Of a stretch of 64,000 bases of DNA, positions 49,322 to 62,023 are shown piece by piece (position 1 is the first letter of the stretch; each line of letters begins with the position of its first letter). Source of the stretch: Kudoa neothunni (lineage: Eukaryota; Cnidaria). Under the pieces are notes generated by a model, which had not been told where the DNA came from, made no database searches, and worked only from the letters and a program-made list of their open reading frames with translations. The position numbers and the translations under genes are program-made. Location: assembly GCA_964304625.1 (NCBI GenBank), contig OZ199838.1:17050001-17114000 (forward strand), written 5' to 3'.

Positions 49322-52300
49322 ATTAATGATCTAATGTTGGTTAGTTACTTCATCATGGTTTGTTATTTGCGTTTGATGGACGAAGGCAACACAAATCATA
49401 TAAATGCAGGGGAGAAATTTTTATTATGTTGGACGAATAATTTTGATGATTTATTCTTCATAACCTTAAATTTATTAGTGGATGTTGTTGAGAATTTAAC
49501 CTCCCCTGTGCCAACTTCCGGAACAAAACGCGTGTGCCTTACTGGGATAATTCTTGACCTCAGATGAAATATGTTTTATGCTTATTCAATTTGTCTCAAT
49601 ATTATATATTATAAACAATACACCTAGTTTAACAATTCCGTAGCAAATATACTGCGGATTTCTGTTTCTGGAGTTATTTACATGAATTTATTTGTCAGCA
49701 ACATTATTGGTATAATGTTATACTAAAACAACATAGGTAAATTTTACACTCCTTAAAAAATCAATAATGTTGATTTTCATCATCAAATAGAACGAAAAAT
49801 TAGTATGAATTTATATTTAAGCAATAAACTCCAGATACATTCGTTAGTGTGTAGACATTTTCTCGGTAATGTAATAAAATTTAGGATTAGTGTTACTATA
49901 AAGTGAATCAATATTCTATGATACGAAATGGCATATAATATTTCATTATGAAATTTATCTTAAGACAGATGCAATGAGTGGTTGCGGACGGGGTTAAACC
50001 CTATGAGCCATAGTTTAAAAAGCGGTGGCGCCATACCGCTGTGTCGTTGATCGCGCATTAGTTGACATTGGTTACAACTCTAATACCAATAATTAAATTG
50101 TTGTTAGGAATCATATTAAAATCCAGGAAATACAAAAAATTTATAAGTAATATTGTTATCCCCCCAGGCGAAAGCGAAAACAAATGGAATAATTAATCGG
50201 ATTAATTATCGTTTATCTATTGTGGATTATATTAAAAAATAAATATCGTTTTTCACGGTTCGCGGTGTTGTTTGGATCAAAAATTTTGATTTTGATGAGA
50301 GAAAATCATAATTGTAATAAATATATGAGGTTTAGAAAATAGTACAACAAATATGAAATGAAATTTGAAAACTGTGTCTTATTTTATGCATAAATCCTTA
50401 GCCGATAAATTATAAACTATATTCACACATAGAAACGCACCTAATACAGGAACTTGATAATTTTCAAAGTAAATAACTAAAAATACATAAATGTAGAGAC
50501 AAAATAGTAAATTTGGGTCCGTTTTCGACCAGTTAACATCGTTTAATATTTTTATACGCCTAATATTAATATTGTAGTTATAAAATATTTCGTCATCTAT
50601 ATGTTGAACAATTTGTTCTGAAACGGTCGTTGGAGTCCAAAAATGAAAAAAAATATTTTTGATTTTCCATTAATTTCATGCTTATTAAAAAATTACATTT
50701 GGATTAATCAACAATATGAGATTCTTTATTTTATGTAAAAAGGTAAAAATTATAAAATATAAATTTGAATTAAATAATCGTAAAATAGATTAATGCATCC
50801 TCTGAATTAAGTGAAAAATTTGTTCGCAATATTTAAATTCCGCTAACCTTAATGTTATATAAGTTATAATCTCGAAGTTTCTACTTAAAATTATCGTAAA
50901 CGTTTTCACAATAAGAGTATCAAAATGTCAACTTTACCGATTTTTAAATCTTGAGATATGAAAGAAATTATTACAGCCACTAATTTGTCTATAAATTTTA
51001 ATATTTTATTTATAAACAAATATTAAAATCGTATCATTCCCTATTTTTTAAGGATTATTAAGTTCAAACCCTTAATCTAAGTTTTTTTATTAAATTCTAA
51101 CGTAAAATAAAAATGTAAAATTTTCTGTTATTGAAAACTTAGAGATGTTAAATATGTTTAAATCAATCAGTCTTTAAAGTACTATATTCTTTCGTAGTAA
51201 TTAGCTATTATTTCAAAATATATTGTATAAAAACTTCAATATATACAATAAAAAGTCATATTTCATTATTTTAGTTTATAATCTCAAAGAAATAAAATAT
51301 TTCTAGGGATTATTCACAGACATTGGTTGCATAATCATACATTCCAATTCATGTTTGGAGATTGAAAATAAAAGTATTTAATTATTTTAATTATCTCGAT
51401 TGAATATGGATTATATTTTTATATATTATATTAAAGAATTTTAGATATGTGTTAAATTCATAGTTTTATTCTAAAATATAATAATATTTTGAAAAATTTT
51501 ACATTAATTTTTATCGTTTGAGACTGATTTTGACCTCAGTAATTAATCAATTACTATAGAATCGATTTTTAAAAGAGTACATCAAAAATTGATATATAAT
51601 AAAACATTATCGTATAATTATGCACATACACGCATGTGCGTATCAAACATAATTTTGATTCTTATCCTCTTCCATTGAAATTGTTATGAAAATTTTTAGA
51701 ATATCTAAATAAAGAATTTATACTGAATAGGGATTAAATTTGTTCATAAAAAATATAAAGTATTTTTACAGTAAAAATCATAATCAAATATTGTGCTTAG
51801 TTTTAAATCTCACGAGAATATAATTTATCAATTCTGAATCAATTTCCTTGTAATATTATTTTTAAGGTGAGCATATTATAAAAATATATTTTTTACCACT
51901 TTTGTTTCATTTTCACTACGTTTGGATCTATATTATCAATGCGCTGTTATAAATTAAAAATAATAATAAGTTCATAAGATAACGAATGAGGAGAATAATA
52001 TCAATTAATTACTGGAAAATTATTAAAAATTAACAAGTTGAATTTTAAGTACTATTTTATACATATTATATTTCAATATGAATAAATTACAGTCACTATT
52101 TAAATGAAAAACACAAATAAATATATGATATAGGATAAAAATATAAACTAACCACACAAAACATCCAAGAAGATTTAGACTGATTTAAAATAACCATAAG
52201 AGAATTATTAATATATTTAAGAGACTAGAAATTTACAAAATTACTATAAAAGCATTGTTAATTTTAATTCAAACGTATCCATTCCCGCCATAAATTATAA

Positions 52301-52900
52301 TATAAAAATAATATCAATGTTGAGTAAACACGAATATTTACCAAAACAAAATACGAAATGTATTATCACCTCATTATATTAGGCGCATACGCACCAAACT
52401 TCAATTATTGTTGTTTATATTTTTTTCTATTAATACGATAAAAAGGGACATTTGCCATAAATTTGTGGTTATATAAAATTATTATTGTTTTTAACTCGTT
52501 TTTATTAGATTAATATGTTGAGCGATATTTTTATTCAAAGTACTCATATTTAAATTTTTAGCTAAAAACAAAATTGGCGAGTTATATATACTTAATATTT
52601 AATAGTAGCTCTTTATTTAATATTATAAACTACTAAACGTAGTTATCCATTTAAATACGCTAATTCTTTTAAAAGAGTTAAATTATTTATTAAGGATTAT
52701 ATTGTCATTTATCTTGTTTAATGTATTCATGTGGAAAAGGTATAATAAAAGAACATTCTAAAGTTAATTATTAGCGTTTAAAATTTTTCTGTAAAAAATC
52801 AGATTTATCAAATGCTCAATATAAAAGTAGATCTTATAATAAACGATTTTTATTAAAAATTGGATTCATGTTTTTGTAAAATCGAAAATTGGGGACTCAT
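49322..52900. other. Gene-free AT-rich sequence
   Basis: No gene is recognised in 3.6 kb on either strand. A short GC-rich island at about 49980-50070 (ttgcggacggggttaaaccc, then agcggtggcgccataccgct, which could form a small hairpin) stands out, but it does not fit a tRNA or other known RNA that I can defend. Confidence 0.5.
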
Positions 52901-55158
52901 TTATTTCTTTGTTAAGACCAAGAAACCGATAGCACATACCAATAATGCTATTAAAACTCCACCAACAATCAACCTAAATTATCATTAGAACCGAATGACA
53001 CCAGAAAATATTACATAATCTTCGATCCGCCGACATTAGCGCTAGATCAAAATTAAAAATTGATTAAATAATTAAAGAGATAACCATATTACCTATTTGA
53101 AGTTCCTAAAAAGAATTATAATACATAATTTGTTAATATAATTTACCTTGTTTAGCAGTTTCTTGTGATGTTGGGTCGTCATTCTCCATATTCGTTCCAC
53201 TCCAAAGACTCACTACGATCGGCTCACTACTGTACCTTGCCTGTACCCTCATTGAGCCTTGTTTGTAGGAAGCTGCATTGTAAAAAGTTATTTCTTGGTT
53301 GCATTTTCCCTCCCATCCAGTTGTTTTATCAAATAATCCATAGGTGTATTTGATCGCCCCATTTACTATTTCAGCAAAGGTAAAATCACATATTTGGTCT
53401 GGATCCATTTCGGCCACGGTAGTTGTCACAATCAAATCGGTATTATTCCATGTATGGGTAACATTAATCTTTTGAAGCGTGTCAGCTTAATAAATGTTAT
53501 TGAGGAATCCTATTTCACATTACTTGTTGATACTGCCACAATGTTTGTTTCAAGGTCACTAATGTATTTGCCAAATAAATATTTGAACTCGTATTTGGCA
53601 TCGGGTAAAAGATTTTTAATGGTAAGTGGTTGTCCACATAAACCCGAACAATCAGCTGATTCTTCACATTCCGAAGGACTAAAAGCAATTGCACCCTCCA
53701 TTTTTTGTTGAATTTTGCAGTATACTCCATCAAAAAGAGCTTCGTTTGGTGCTACAGTCATCATTACGTGCTCATAGTATGTTTTAATCTCAGGCTTTTG
53801 TGTAATATTGTAGTCAGCTTTATATAAATAATTTTATATAAATAATTTTTTATTTTTTACCTGTCTTAAAAAGCTTCTCTGCGCTGTAAGATATAGTGTC
53901 ATCATTTTTACTGTAAGTAACTTTAACAATGTATTTTGTGTTTGGTTCGAGGCCATGAATAGTGGCATCAGTACAATCAGTAGGGCATGCTGTTTCCAGA
54001 TTAGCACTGCATTTGACGTCAATGGTGACCTTAGGGAATACCTGCTTTCTCAACTCAATAGAACACTTTGCGGTTTCCAAATCTGCTTCTTTAAGATTTG
54101 CAATAGAAAGGGCCGCATTAGTTTCTTTGGCAATTACAGTAAGATTACTTTTTCCAACTATTTAATATTTAACTTACAATTATTGCTTAAAATTAATTAC
54201 TTCTTAAAGTTTTCTCTGCTCCTACATGGTTTCTAGTGGAAACTCTAACTTTAAAATCTTTATGCGTGGTGTCAGTAAATGTTATCTCCATTTCTGCTTT
54301 AGTGCAGAGTTGATAACAACCGGGGTTGGTGCCGGTGACGGAACAGTCTGATTTATAACTATCTTCAGATTTTTCTTTAATTTCAAATTTGCATATTTCA
54401 TCCATCATATCTTCATCAAAAATAATGTCTATTTTGTTGGCATCTTTTCTAACAATGTGATAAGAAAGTTGTTCTAATGGACTGAATTCCATCATCTTGT
54501 TATTTTTTCTTTTCACGTGTATTTTCGGTTGGTTGACTCCGCAGGAGAGTTCGATCGAGTCGCCGGCTGAGTCGAAGAAACCAGTAAGGTGATTTTCCTC
54601 ATTGCATTCGGTGTTGGAAGTTGGTGTAAACTGATCGAGAACTTTATCTTCGCTGGTTAGTCTGCAAGTTTGAGGATGACTGCAGACATTTTTCGTTGTG
54701 AATTTGATGGCGGTTGCATTTATTGTAAAATAAGTTTCAGGAGTTTGATCAGTAACTATTCAAAAAATTATTCATAATCTTCAATCATTTAGTACTATGA
54801 ACTATTTTAAGAGTTTCAGTTGCATATTTTGATTTTATTTGTAGATAATAGGAAGGAAAAGCAGCTCCAGTAGAAATGGTGTATTTTCCCGCACAAGAGA
54901 CGTCTTGAAGTGTTTCGCTTTCAGATTCACCGTTAATATAGTGATAGAAAAATTCATTTTTTTCCAGCAATTTAATGTCACATTTAATTCCAGATACTCC
55001 TTCAAGTTGTAAATGGATTTTATCTTCTAACATGGCTTGATCTCGTTCAACGTAGTATTTATGTGAATGGACTAAAAAATCTAATAACAAAAACTCAATA
55101 ACCCTCAAATTATACTATTATAGCAGAGAGAAAAAATCAACAATGTAATGACCAACAT
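52901..55158 (-). CDS. Six-module fibronectin-III-like type I membrane protein
   Basis: Not assigned to a named gene. The eight-exon model is phase-perfect: 55158-55116 (signal peptide MLVITLLIFSLCYN), 55071-54796, 54755-54201, 54157-53861, 53817-53524, 53485-53147, 53105-53093 (13-nt micro-exon) and 52973-52901, with introns of 44, 40, 43, 43, 38, 41 and 119 bp. It totals 1,890 nt, 629 residues. Every module boundary is a phase-1 intron, as in exon-shuffled extracellular proteins. Exons 2, 4, 5 and 6 are one module each (92-113 residues) and exon 3 holds two. Modules show fibronectin-III-like cores (HGLEPNTKYIVKV, KNLLPDAKYEFKY) plus conserved cysteines (CPTDC, CSGLCG) and several N-glycosylation sites (NATA, NLT, NIT, NVT, NNT). 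The last exon is a transmembrane helix (GGVLIALLVCAIGFLVL) with tail TKK. A cell-surface receptor or adhesion role is inferred. No frame break is seen. Confidence 0.8.
53093..53105 (-). other. 13-nt micro-exon
   Basis: gaacttcaaatag lies between an acceptor ending TTTTTAG and a donor GTAATA. It joins CAA G| upstream (phase 1) to the transmembrane exon (phase 2), encoding the linker GTSNR. Skipping it would join phase 1 to phase 2 and shift the membrane exon out of frame, so its inclusion is required by the model. Confidence 0.7.
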
Positions 55159-55831
55159 TTTTGGTTCTTAATTATAACAGCTTTATAATTTTTAATAAGA
55201 ATTATACAAACGAATATGACTTCAGGCGACAATAGGAACGAAGAAAATAAATTAAGGACGAACTCTGCATGTGAATAGCAGTTTAACAATAGAATTGATG
55301 GCTAATAAAAAATATTTACACCCGAAACTAAATCCTTATGTCTCTTATTGATAAACTCATTTGAAATAAACATGTTTAAGACAAACTACTGCATTTAAAA
55401 GTCAAACTAAATTTTTTTATAAAGCTTCATAATAGAACCCTTCAAAGTTAACTAATAGGCAGACCAAATGGATATACTCATTAATTTTTTGTAAAATTTA
55501 AAATGCATGCTATCTTAGATTTATAAAATTTATTTTTACAAAAAATGGTTAATTGTAAAGAAGTGTTCATAATTTTTCGTTTATATGTAATTATACCAAT
55601 TTTACAATCAATACAGTTTAATTTCGTAAAAATTTGTATATGTAAAGAAATAAAAATTATCATAAATATATTGAAAAATTAAACAACATAATATGTTATT
55701 ATGTTAAAATAAGGAAACAATACACAAGAATTAATATGAGATATCAATTTTAACTATCGAAGTAAAAGTTTGTTTACTATTTTATTCACATTGAACAGTA
55801 AGATATTCCAAAATTAATAATGTTATAATAA
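55159..55831. other. Spacer between the two paralogous loci
   Basis: No exon is recognised on either strand. In particular there is no transmembrane exon for the upstream partial copy. It should contain the promoter of the six-module gene. Confidence 0.55.
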
Positions 55832-57117
55832 CTATTTTTGGGTGCTCGTAGTGATAGCAGTTGCTTCGGTTGTTGAAGCTGTAACAGCTGCCTGGTCTGC
55901 GATAAAGAGTTTCAATTCAACTGGCTCTCCATCATATCTACGTTGTACAATCCCTGTGGCTGATTTATACTCAGGAACATCGAAAATGATGATTTTTGAA
56001 TTGCATAGCTTATTCCAACCGTTTGTTCGGTGGTGTACAGCAAGCAGCTTTGTTTCCTTTTCCTTAGTTTTTTCCACAAATATGACAGTCACAAATTCCA
56101 TCGGTTCTACCTTTTTAAATAGACTCTAAAATTTATATGAATTTTAAATTTACATTTCATTAATACCTGTTCTAACATTTTTCGTTAGAGCGTCAGTTTC
56201 CAGATAGAATCTCTGTGGAACTGCTTTGAAAGTGTATTCCGTATCCGGTTGCAGCCTATTGACAGTAAATTCCGAAGTGCACAAGCCATAGCAATTGTAG
56301 GATTCTTCACATACCGATCGAATAAAATTAGTTGTATCTTTCAATGTTTGCATTATCATACATTCTGCTTTATAGTCTTTCTGATCTATTTTTTGTGGAA
56401 TAATCACAACATTATGAGGGTGTGTTGTAATATCATCAATTTTAGCTATTTTTTATAATTAATTATTAAAGTTTATAAGATAAATATTTATACCTGTTTT
56501 AAAAATTTTATTTATATGTATCACATAAGTATCGGCTGCATCACTCGAAGCTTTGTGTTGTACACTAACCATATATTTGGTATCAGCCTCAAGATTTAAT
56601 AATTTTATATCGTTTTCACATGAAGCAAAAACTGGATGCAATTTTAATCCCGCACGATTTGGGTCCACTTTTACGTAGTTCTCTTGTACAAACAATTCCA
56701 TCATGCATACGGCATTTGCCGCGTGAAGCGTAGAGATTCCCAATGTAGCCTCATACTTAAGGATAATTGTTATTGGGAAATCTTTTTTATCAGCTAATGA
56801 AATAAGATAAAATAGTATAAATAATAGTTAAATACTTGACATTAACATTTTCTCGGATTCTACACCCCTAGTGGATATTTTAACATCGAATTCTTTGTCA
56901 TTGTCTTTATTATAATTTGTTTCCATTTTGACATACTTAATAACACGTATTTTCACCATTTCCACATTTAGATGTCAATGTTTCACCATTTTTAGCGATT
57001 TCAAATTTGCAAATTGTGTCGGGAATAGGCTCATCAAATATGATATCTATTTTTGTTCCAGACTCCTTAGCTATAATTTTCACAGGATATCGCTCAATAT
57101 GTATTTTTATTTGCTTT
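55832..57117 (-). pseudogene. Partial, damaged paralogue of the six-module membrane protein
   Basis: The exons correspond one by one to modules 3-6 of the neighbouring gene: 57117-56836 (KIDIIFDEPIPDTICKFEI matches KIDIIFDEDMMDEICKFEI), 56793-56494, 56445-56167 and about 56126-55832. Introns of 42 and 48 bp between the first three exons are phase 1, and exon ends (FKT|A) are conserved. The signal peptide, modules 1-2, micro-exon and membrane exon are absent. In the first module, TGT TAT is followed by a stop and the homologous frame resumes one base off (about 56962). The last exon lacks about 25 residues at its start and cannot be entered in phase. It is a tandem duplicate that has decayed, or a 5'- and 3'-truncated gene; the upstream cut lies close to the broken left arm of a MULE at 57351. 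Confidence 0.75.
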
Positions 57118-57350
57118 GAATTTTTTTTATAATGTTACTTGTTGTTTGTTATGCACAATTAAGAATTTTAAATATTTAATAATATGAAAGACTTGTTGTA
57201 TAAAACCTGGTAATTTCCCGGATAACACAAAATTAAAAAATAATTTCACCCAAATAAAGATGACAAGACCCCAAAAAATGTTTATCAGTAAAATTATTAT
57301 TTGTTGGTTTGAATGCTCATTATTAAGTAAGTTTTAATAATTTTATTTTT

Positions 57351-57528
57351 TCTATTAAAAACATAAAACATGTTTATCATCATGATAATCCCATTAAATA
57401 GAATGGAATTTTTAAAATAAAAAATTATAAGTTATTATTCATGTATATAATCTGTTAAAATTAATTATAACCAGTATTTTCATAATATATAAAAAATGGA
57501 TGTTCGCCATTATTCATTGGTTGGGCGC
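57351..57528 (+). repeat. Left inverted arm of MULE 3
   Basis: Pairs with 63366-63186. It contains the shared blocks acataaaacatgtttatcat, aatagaatggaatttttaaa and ccagtattttcataatatat, and ends at ggttgggcgc. Confidence 0.85.
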
Positions 57529-57820
57529 CCAAAAATTACACCACGTGTCAAGACTCGCGAATAATTAATTTAGATGTTTACATCAAAAATATATAAACCT
57601 GTTTAAAATTTTTATGTTACGTGCGAGTATTAAAAATTTAACCTCAATTTTTGTATATTTGTAATACATGATGTTATGTAGGTTTTATGATAATTATGAT
57701 GGCGTCTATTTGCACCAGGGTTGCCAGAAGATTTGCGAAAAAAGTACCAACTGTTAATCTTCGCAAAAAAGAGATTAAGTAGAAAAAAAACGTAGTTAAT
57801 TAAAATGTTTTTTAATCCAT

Positions 57821-58330
57821 CTAAAATGAAATTGTTTCATTACAGTTATCTTCAGAATCACTTGTCTCTATGAACGCTGTTATTAAATCGTCAGGCGGAT
57901 TCCATTTTGTACAATCTGTATTATAAAATAAACTTTTCGAATAAATTAAGCTGTTTAATGTTTCGGTCTTCAATAATGATCTATTTTTCATTTTGATTAT
58001 GTCCAATTGGGAAAATATTCTTTCGGCACAAGCAGAAAAATGAGGTAATGAAAGCAAACTCATCATTAATTTTGAAATTAATGGATATTTAGGAACATCG
58101 CCAATTCTTTTTTCTAATACATCGTACCAAAATTTTTCGGGATCACTTATCGAAAAGAGATTTGAATCTTAGAAAGTTAGTCGTCTCCATTCAATATCCA
58201 CATTGATGTAGTCTTCATCCGATATAAGATCGGGGAATCTTGCTGCATGAGGTATGATAGACTCGGGCTTACCTTCATTTACGTCACTTGGATACATTTC
58301 CTCAAGAAGTTTAACTTCTTTTTCATATCA
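57821..58330 (-). pseudogene. hAT transposase C-terminal (dimerisation) region
   Basis: On the minus strand, a run with ARFPDLISDEDYINVDIEWR, EKFWYDVLEKRI and the hAT dimerisation signature SLPHFSACAERIFSQLDIIK, then KNRSLLKTETLNSLIYSK. One in-frame stop interrupts it at about 58169. The N-terminal BED and catalytic parts are missing, so the element is non-autonomous. The N-terminal catalytic-type fragment at 63479-63963 may come from a related element. Confidence 0.85.
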
Positions 58331-58837
58331 TTTAAATATTTCCAGGTGTCAGTGATAGCGTTAATTTTAAAAAATATAATTTATTAATAATTCCCCTGAT
58401 TAGAAATCTATAAACATAACATTTGAAGAAATTTTTGTAGTGACAATTAAATTTGATAACGCTTTCGAGCCAGATATTTTTTCGTTAAAAAATACATTTT
58501 AAAACCCTCAAGTACAAAACTTGTAAGCAGAAAAATTAATTTTGTGAAGTAAACGAGCTAATTGTTCGCGTATATAGTTAAATATACATTGGGATTACAT
58601 GGAAATGATTTGACCATGAAATCAAAGAACATTCCATTTAAAACAATAAATAGGTAACATTCTTGTGGTCAGAAACTCATTTTACAAATAAGTGAAGAAA
58701 AAAATATGCTTAAGTTTATAAAATTGTATTAAACGATAATGATTTGAAATTTAATTGTAGGTTTTCTTTTCTTTATGAGACAAAACATTAAAGGGATAGA
58801 TTGGACGTTTAAAATAACATCGAATTCAACATCAAGA

Positions 58838-58869
58838 CATATTTTGCATATTTTGCATATTTTGCATAT
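58838..58869. repeat. 9-bp tandem repeat
   Basis: catattttg repeated about three and a half times. Confidence 0.85.
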
Positions 58870-59263
58870 CATCGTATAATCTTATATCTATATGTTAAAA
58901 TAACAATAGATAAACGTGAAAAGTATAAATTTTTAATTAAGCCATTAATGCTACTTTGCATTCATAACTAATACCTAACCGGACATCGAATATCGTTGAG
59001 AGGATTAAAAATCTTGTATCGAAGGTAAAAAAGTACCATTTTGGTACGAACGTACCAATTCTGGCAACCCTGGTGCAAATAGACACTATCGATAATTATT
59101 GGATAATGAACTGCCAGCATAAGAAAGTAGAAAAAAATTTAGGATATTTGTAACCGGTCTACATTGGTTTTAATATTAAATGATTTCAGTTTTATTTTAA
59201 GGCAGTGATACTACTTATACGACGTATGAATTCACATGATCGCGCAATTTTAAAATCGTAGTT

Positions 59264-59547
59264 ATGGAGCAAACAAGTCAATGCAATAACGAAAAAATTT
59301 GCTTTGAGATAGGAAAGAAGTTTCCCACATTTGATTCACTACGCGATACAATTATGCTTATGAACAGAATAAATGTTGTAATCTTAAAATATACAACTCG
59401 AGATCTATAGAAAATGCACAGAAACGAATGAATAGATACCTTAACCCTTTAACGGTTTATTATGAAATAAAATACGTTTTCTCTGCGAAGCAACATGAAA
59501 ATCGCGGAATTGGAAAAATTACTTTTGCTAATAATTATTATTTTTAT
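59264..59547 (+). pseudogene. N-terminal fragment of the outer MULE 3 transposase
   Basis: The start MEQTSQCNNEKICFEIGKKF and following text resemble the N-terminus of the nested MULE 2 transposase: FEIGKKFPTFDSLRDTIM against FTVGMRYASFEDLHIAIA, and NRYLNPLTVYYEIKYVFS against NESLRYYEVTYCCIFS. One or two frame changes occur near 59360-59430. The coding sequence is then cut by MULE 2, into whose terminal repeat the frame simply continues. Confidence 0.7.
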
Positions 59548-59862
59548 GGCAGTGGCTATGGCCATGGCTATAGGTCAGGCAACGAATATCTCGAAAACTA
59601 TTGCAAATTTTCCCCCCAAAATTTGAACATTATTTTAATATTGTCTAGCTTAATTTTTGGTAACTTTTTGGAAAATTGTAAAAATGTTTATTTTTTTGAT
59701 CATATGGTGGTTATACATCACCAGTATTTCATTATTGGCATATATTTGATTTTTAAAAATCTAAATCAGTTCAAATACATAGAATACATGAAAAATTTTA
59801 GTGAAAGTAAAATTTTTAGGTCTAAATGTTGGCGCATTATTTTGAGCATCCAGCTATACAAT

Positions 59863-61800
59863 ATGGCGTCAAGTATGTTCACAGTCGGTATGCGTTATGC
59901 TTCTTTTGAAGATCTTCACATTGCCATCGCAGAATACGAAAAGTTGTCGTTTTGTAATCTATACAAATACCAAGCAAGAACTATCTCAAATATTCGTAGT
60001 AGAATTACAAGACAGATCAATGAATCACTCCGCTATTACGAGGTCACATACTGTTGTATTTTCAGTGGGAAGAAAAAAACGAGGGCTCGAAATAAATCAA
60101 TGTTAAAAGGAGATTGCCCTGTCAAAATAACATTAAGAACTTCAAATGACGGAGCTTTCCTTGAAATACGTTCCTGCATGTTAGAGCACAATCATCAATT
60201 AGATCAGATGATATATAGAAACCTTCCTAAGCAAAGGAAAATTAATCTAAACGATCAACACCTTATTGAATTAGTTAACCTCAAGGCGAATAAAAAATTG
60301 ATTCAATCAAAATTACAGACGGAAACTGGGAAAAATATTCGTCTAAAATCTATTCACAACATTAAAATAAATAAGAATTCGTTTCCTGGCAACTTAGAAA
60401 TAATTGAAAAAACTTTAAGTGTAGATAATAAATGTCACGTTAGAATTTTACATAATGAGCGTAACGTCGTCAGTGGAATATTTTTCGCTGATAATAAAAT
60501 GAAGTCATTTTTGGAATTGTATCCTGAAGTGATGTTTGTTGATGCCACATATAAACTGCTTGATTCGAGGTATTAAATTTTTTTTAAATGACCACACAAA
60601 CTTTATTTTACTAACTTTAGAGCTCCTCTGTATTTATCGGCAGGAGAGGATTCTTTCGGGTTGACTCATATAACAAGCGTATGCATACTATTTGAAGAGA
60701 CTGAAAATTCCATACAATGTTTTTGCAATAACATAATAGAAATGGTTCCTACTTTGCGTGATAAAGTATGTACACTTGTCACTGACAAAGACGAAAAGTT
60801 GAGAAAGTGTCTAAAAAAAAAGTTTCCCATCGTCTTCTTGCATTCTCTGTAAATTTCACGTCCTACAAATTTTTCGACGACAAATCACCACAACCAAGTT
60901 GGCCGTATCTACTAAAAAATGTCAAGATATTCTAAGGTGTTTGCAAAAAATGATATATTATAAAGATTATGATGAGTATAAAAAGTACGTTAATGAAATC
61001 CAAGAGTTTAATAATACTAAGCTGAGCGAATATTTCAAAGTAAATTGGGATGGGATTTACAAAGATTGGATAATTGGGCTCAGCAATGCAACCAACTTTT
61101 ATGGAAACGAAACTAACAATCGTATTGAATCAATTAATACAAAAATAAAAGTGTTGTACATAAATTCAGTTCCTTGACAAACTTTGTTGATAAATTTTTC
61201 AAAATCTTGAGGACCTTTCGCATGGAAAGGGAAGGAGAGGCAATAAGCCAGTTGTGCTATGGCTCAAACAAAACTTTTAATGACGAATATATGTCACAGT
61301 ATGAGAAACTCTTGACCAAGTATGCATTCAATTTACTTCAAAAGCAGGTTGCACTATTAAGCACCGAAGATTTGTTGTTAAACTCAACTCAAACTACTAA
61401 TGCAACTACGTGCTCATGTGTATTTTACCGATCTTTCTCACTGCCTTGCAGTCATATTCTATCTTCAAGATTATTGAATAATTTACCTCTTTTCTCTGAA
61501 ATATTGTGCAATGAGAGGTGGACAAAAACGTATGGAATGAAATTCTTAGGAACTGGAACTATGATCGAAAGGAACAACGAAATTACTCCGACCATTGTTG
61601 ATAAGAAGAGCCAACCCAAAATAAAAAGTTTTGGACAGAAGTTGAGATACGCAACAACCTTTACAACCAAGTTGGCTAACACCGCGTCTGAATTTTGTGG
61701 AGATTTTTATGAAGTCTATAAGATGTAAAGTCTCTTAGAAAACATTTTAAGAAATCATGATGTCACTGTAGTCGATGATTTCCTAAATACATGTGATTTT
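59863..61800 (+). pseudogene. MULE 2 transposase with intron, broken
   Basis: The preferred start is ATG 59863 (MASSMFTVGMRY), because everything upstream in this frame is terminal repeat. Exon 1 runs to 60569: a FLYWCH/FAR1-like zinc region (YCCIFSGKKK... and LEHNHQ) and VMFVDATYKLLDSR with the first catalytic Asp. A 51-bp GT-AG intron (60570-60620) follows. Exon 2 has APLYLSAGEDSFG, LVTDKDEKLRKC and NNRIESIN (Asp and Glu of the DDE set) and a SWIM zinc motif CSCVFYRSFSLPCSHI. Frame changes at about 60830 and 61150 break it; the tail ends at 61728 or a little beyond. A further tail exon at about 62090-62170 carries KSVSRPRG, like the tails of MULE 1 and MULE 3. Confidence 0.88.
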
Positions 61801-61999
61801 TTTTGAAAAATAAAATTTTATATTTTGCTATAGTTAGAGAAGTACCTGAATTTCAAGAATACGTATGAAATTATTAATTTAATTTTCATATATTAAATTT
61901 AGAATTCATCGATAGATTCGTCAGAAATAACAATCATTAAAAAACCTAAACTTAGCACAGATGATGATACTCATCCTCAAATAGAGCCTATTAGTAATA

Positions 62000-62023
62000 T
62001 CAATCAATCAATCAATCAATCAA
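62000..62023. repeat. (AATC)n short tandem repeat
   Basis: Five to six units of aatc within the MULE 2 tail region. Confidence 0.9.

Larger units (their letters stand above)
57690..59099 (-). mobile_element. hAT-type deletion derivative
   Basis: The ends are inverted: gtctatttgcaccagggttg...ccag on the left and its near-exact reverse complement on the right, with the match continuing outward into ataattat. The inner CAGGGTTGCCAG / CTGGCAACCCTG is a hAT-like terminus (57716-59072). Because the inverted match extends beyond CAGGG, a simple 8-bp target duplication cannot be assigned. Only the C-terminal part of a hAT transposase is inside. A 9-bp tandem repeat (tattttgca) lies at 58838-58869. 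Confidence 0.75.

Noticed and set aside
49980-50070. GC-rich island with a small hairpin as a tRNA or other RNA gene
   Set aside because: No cloverleaf, A box or B box pattern could be traced.
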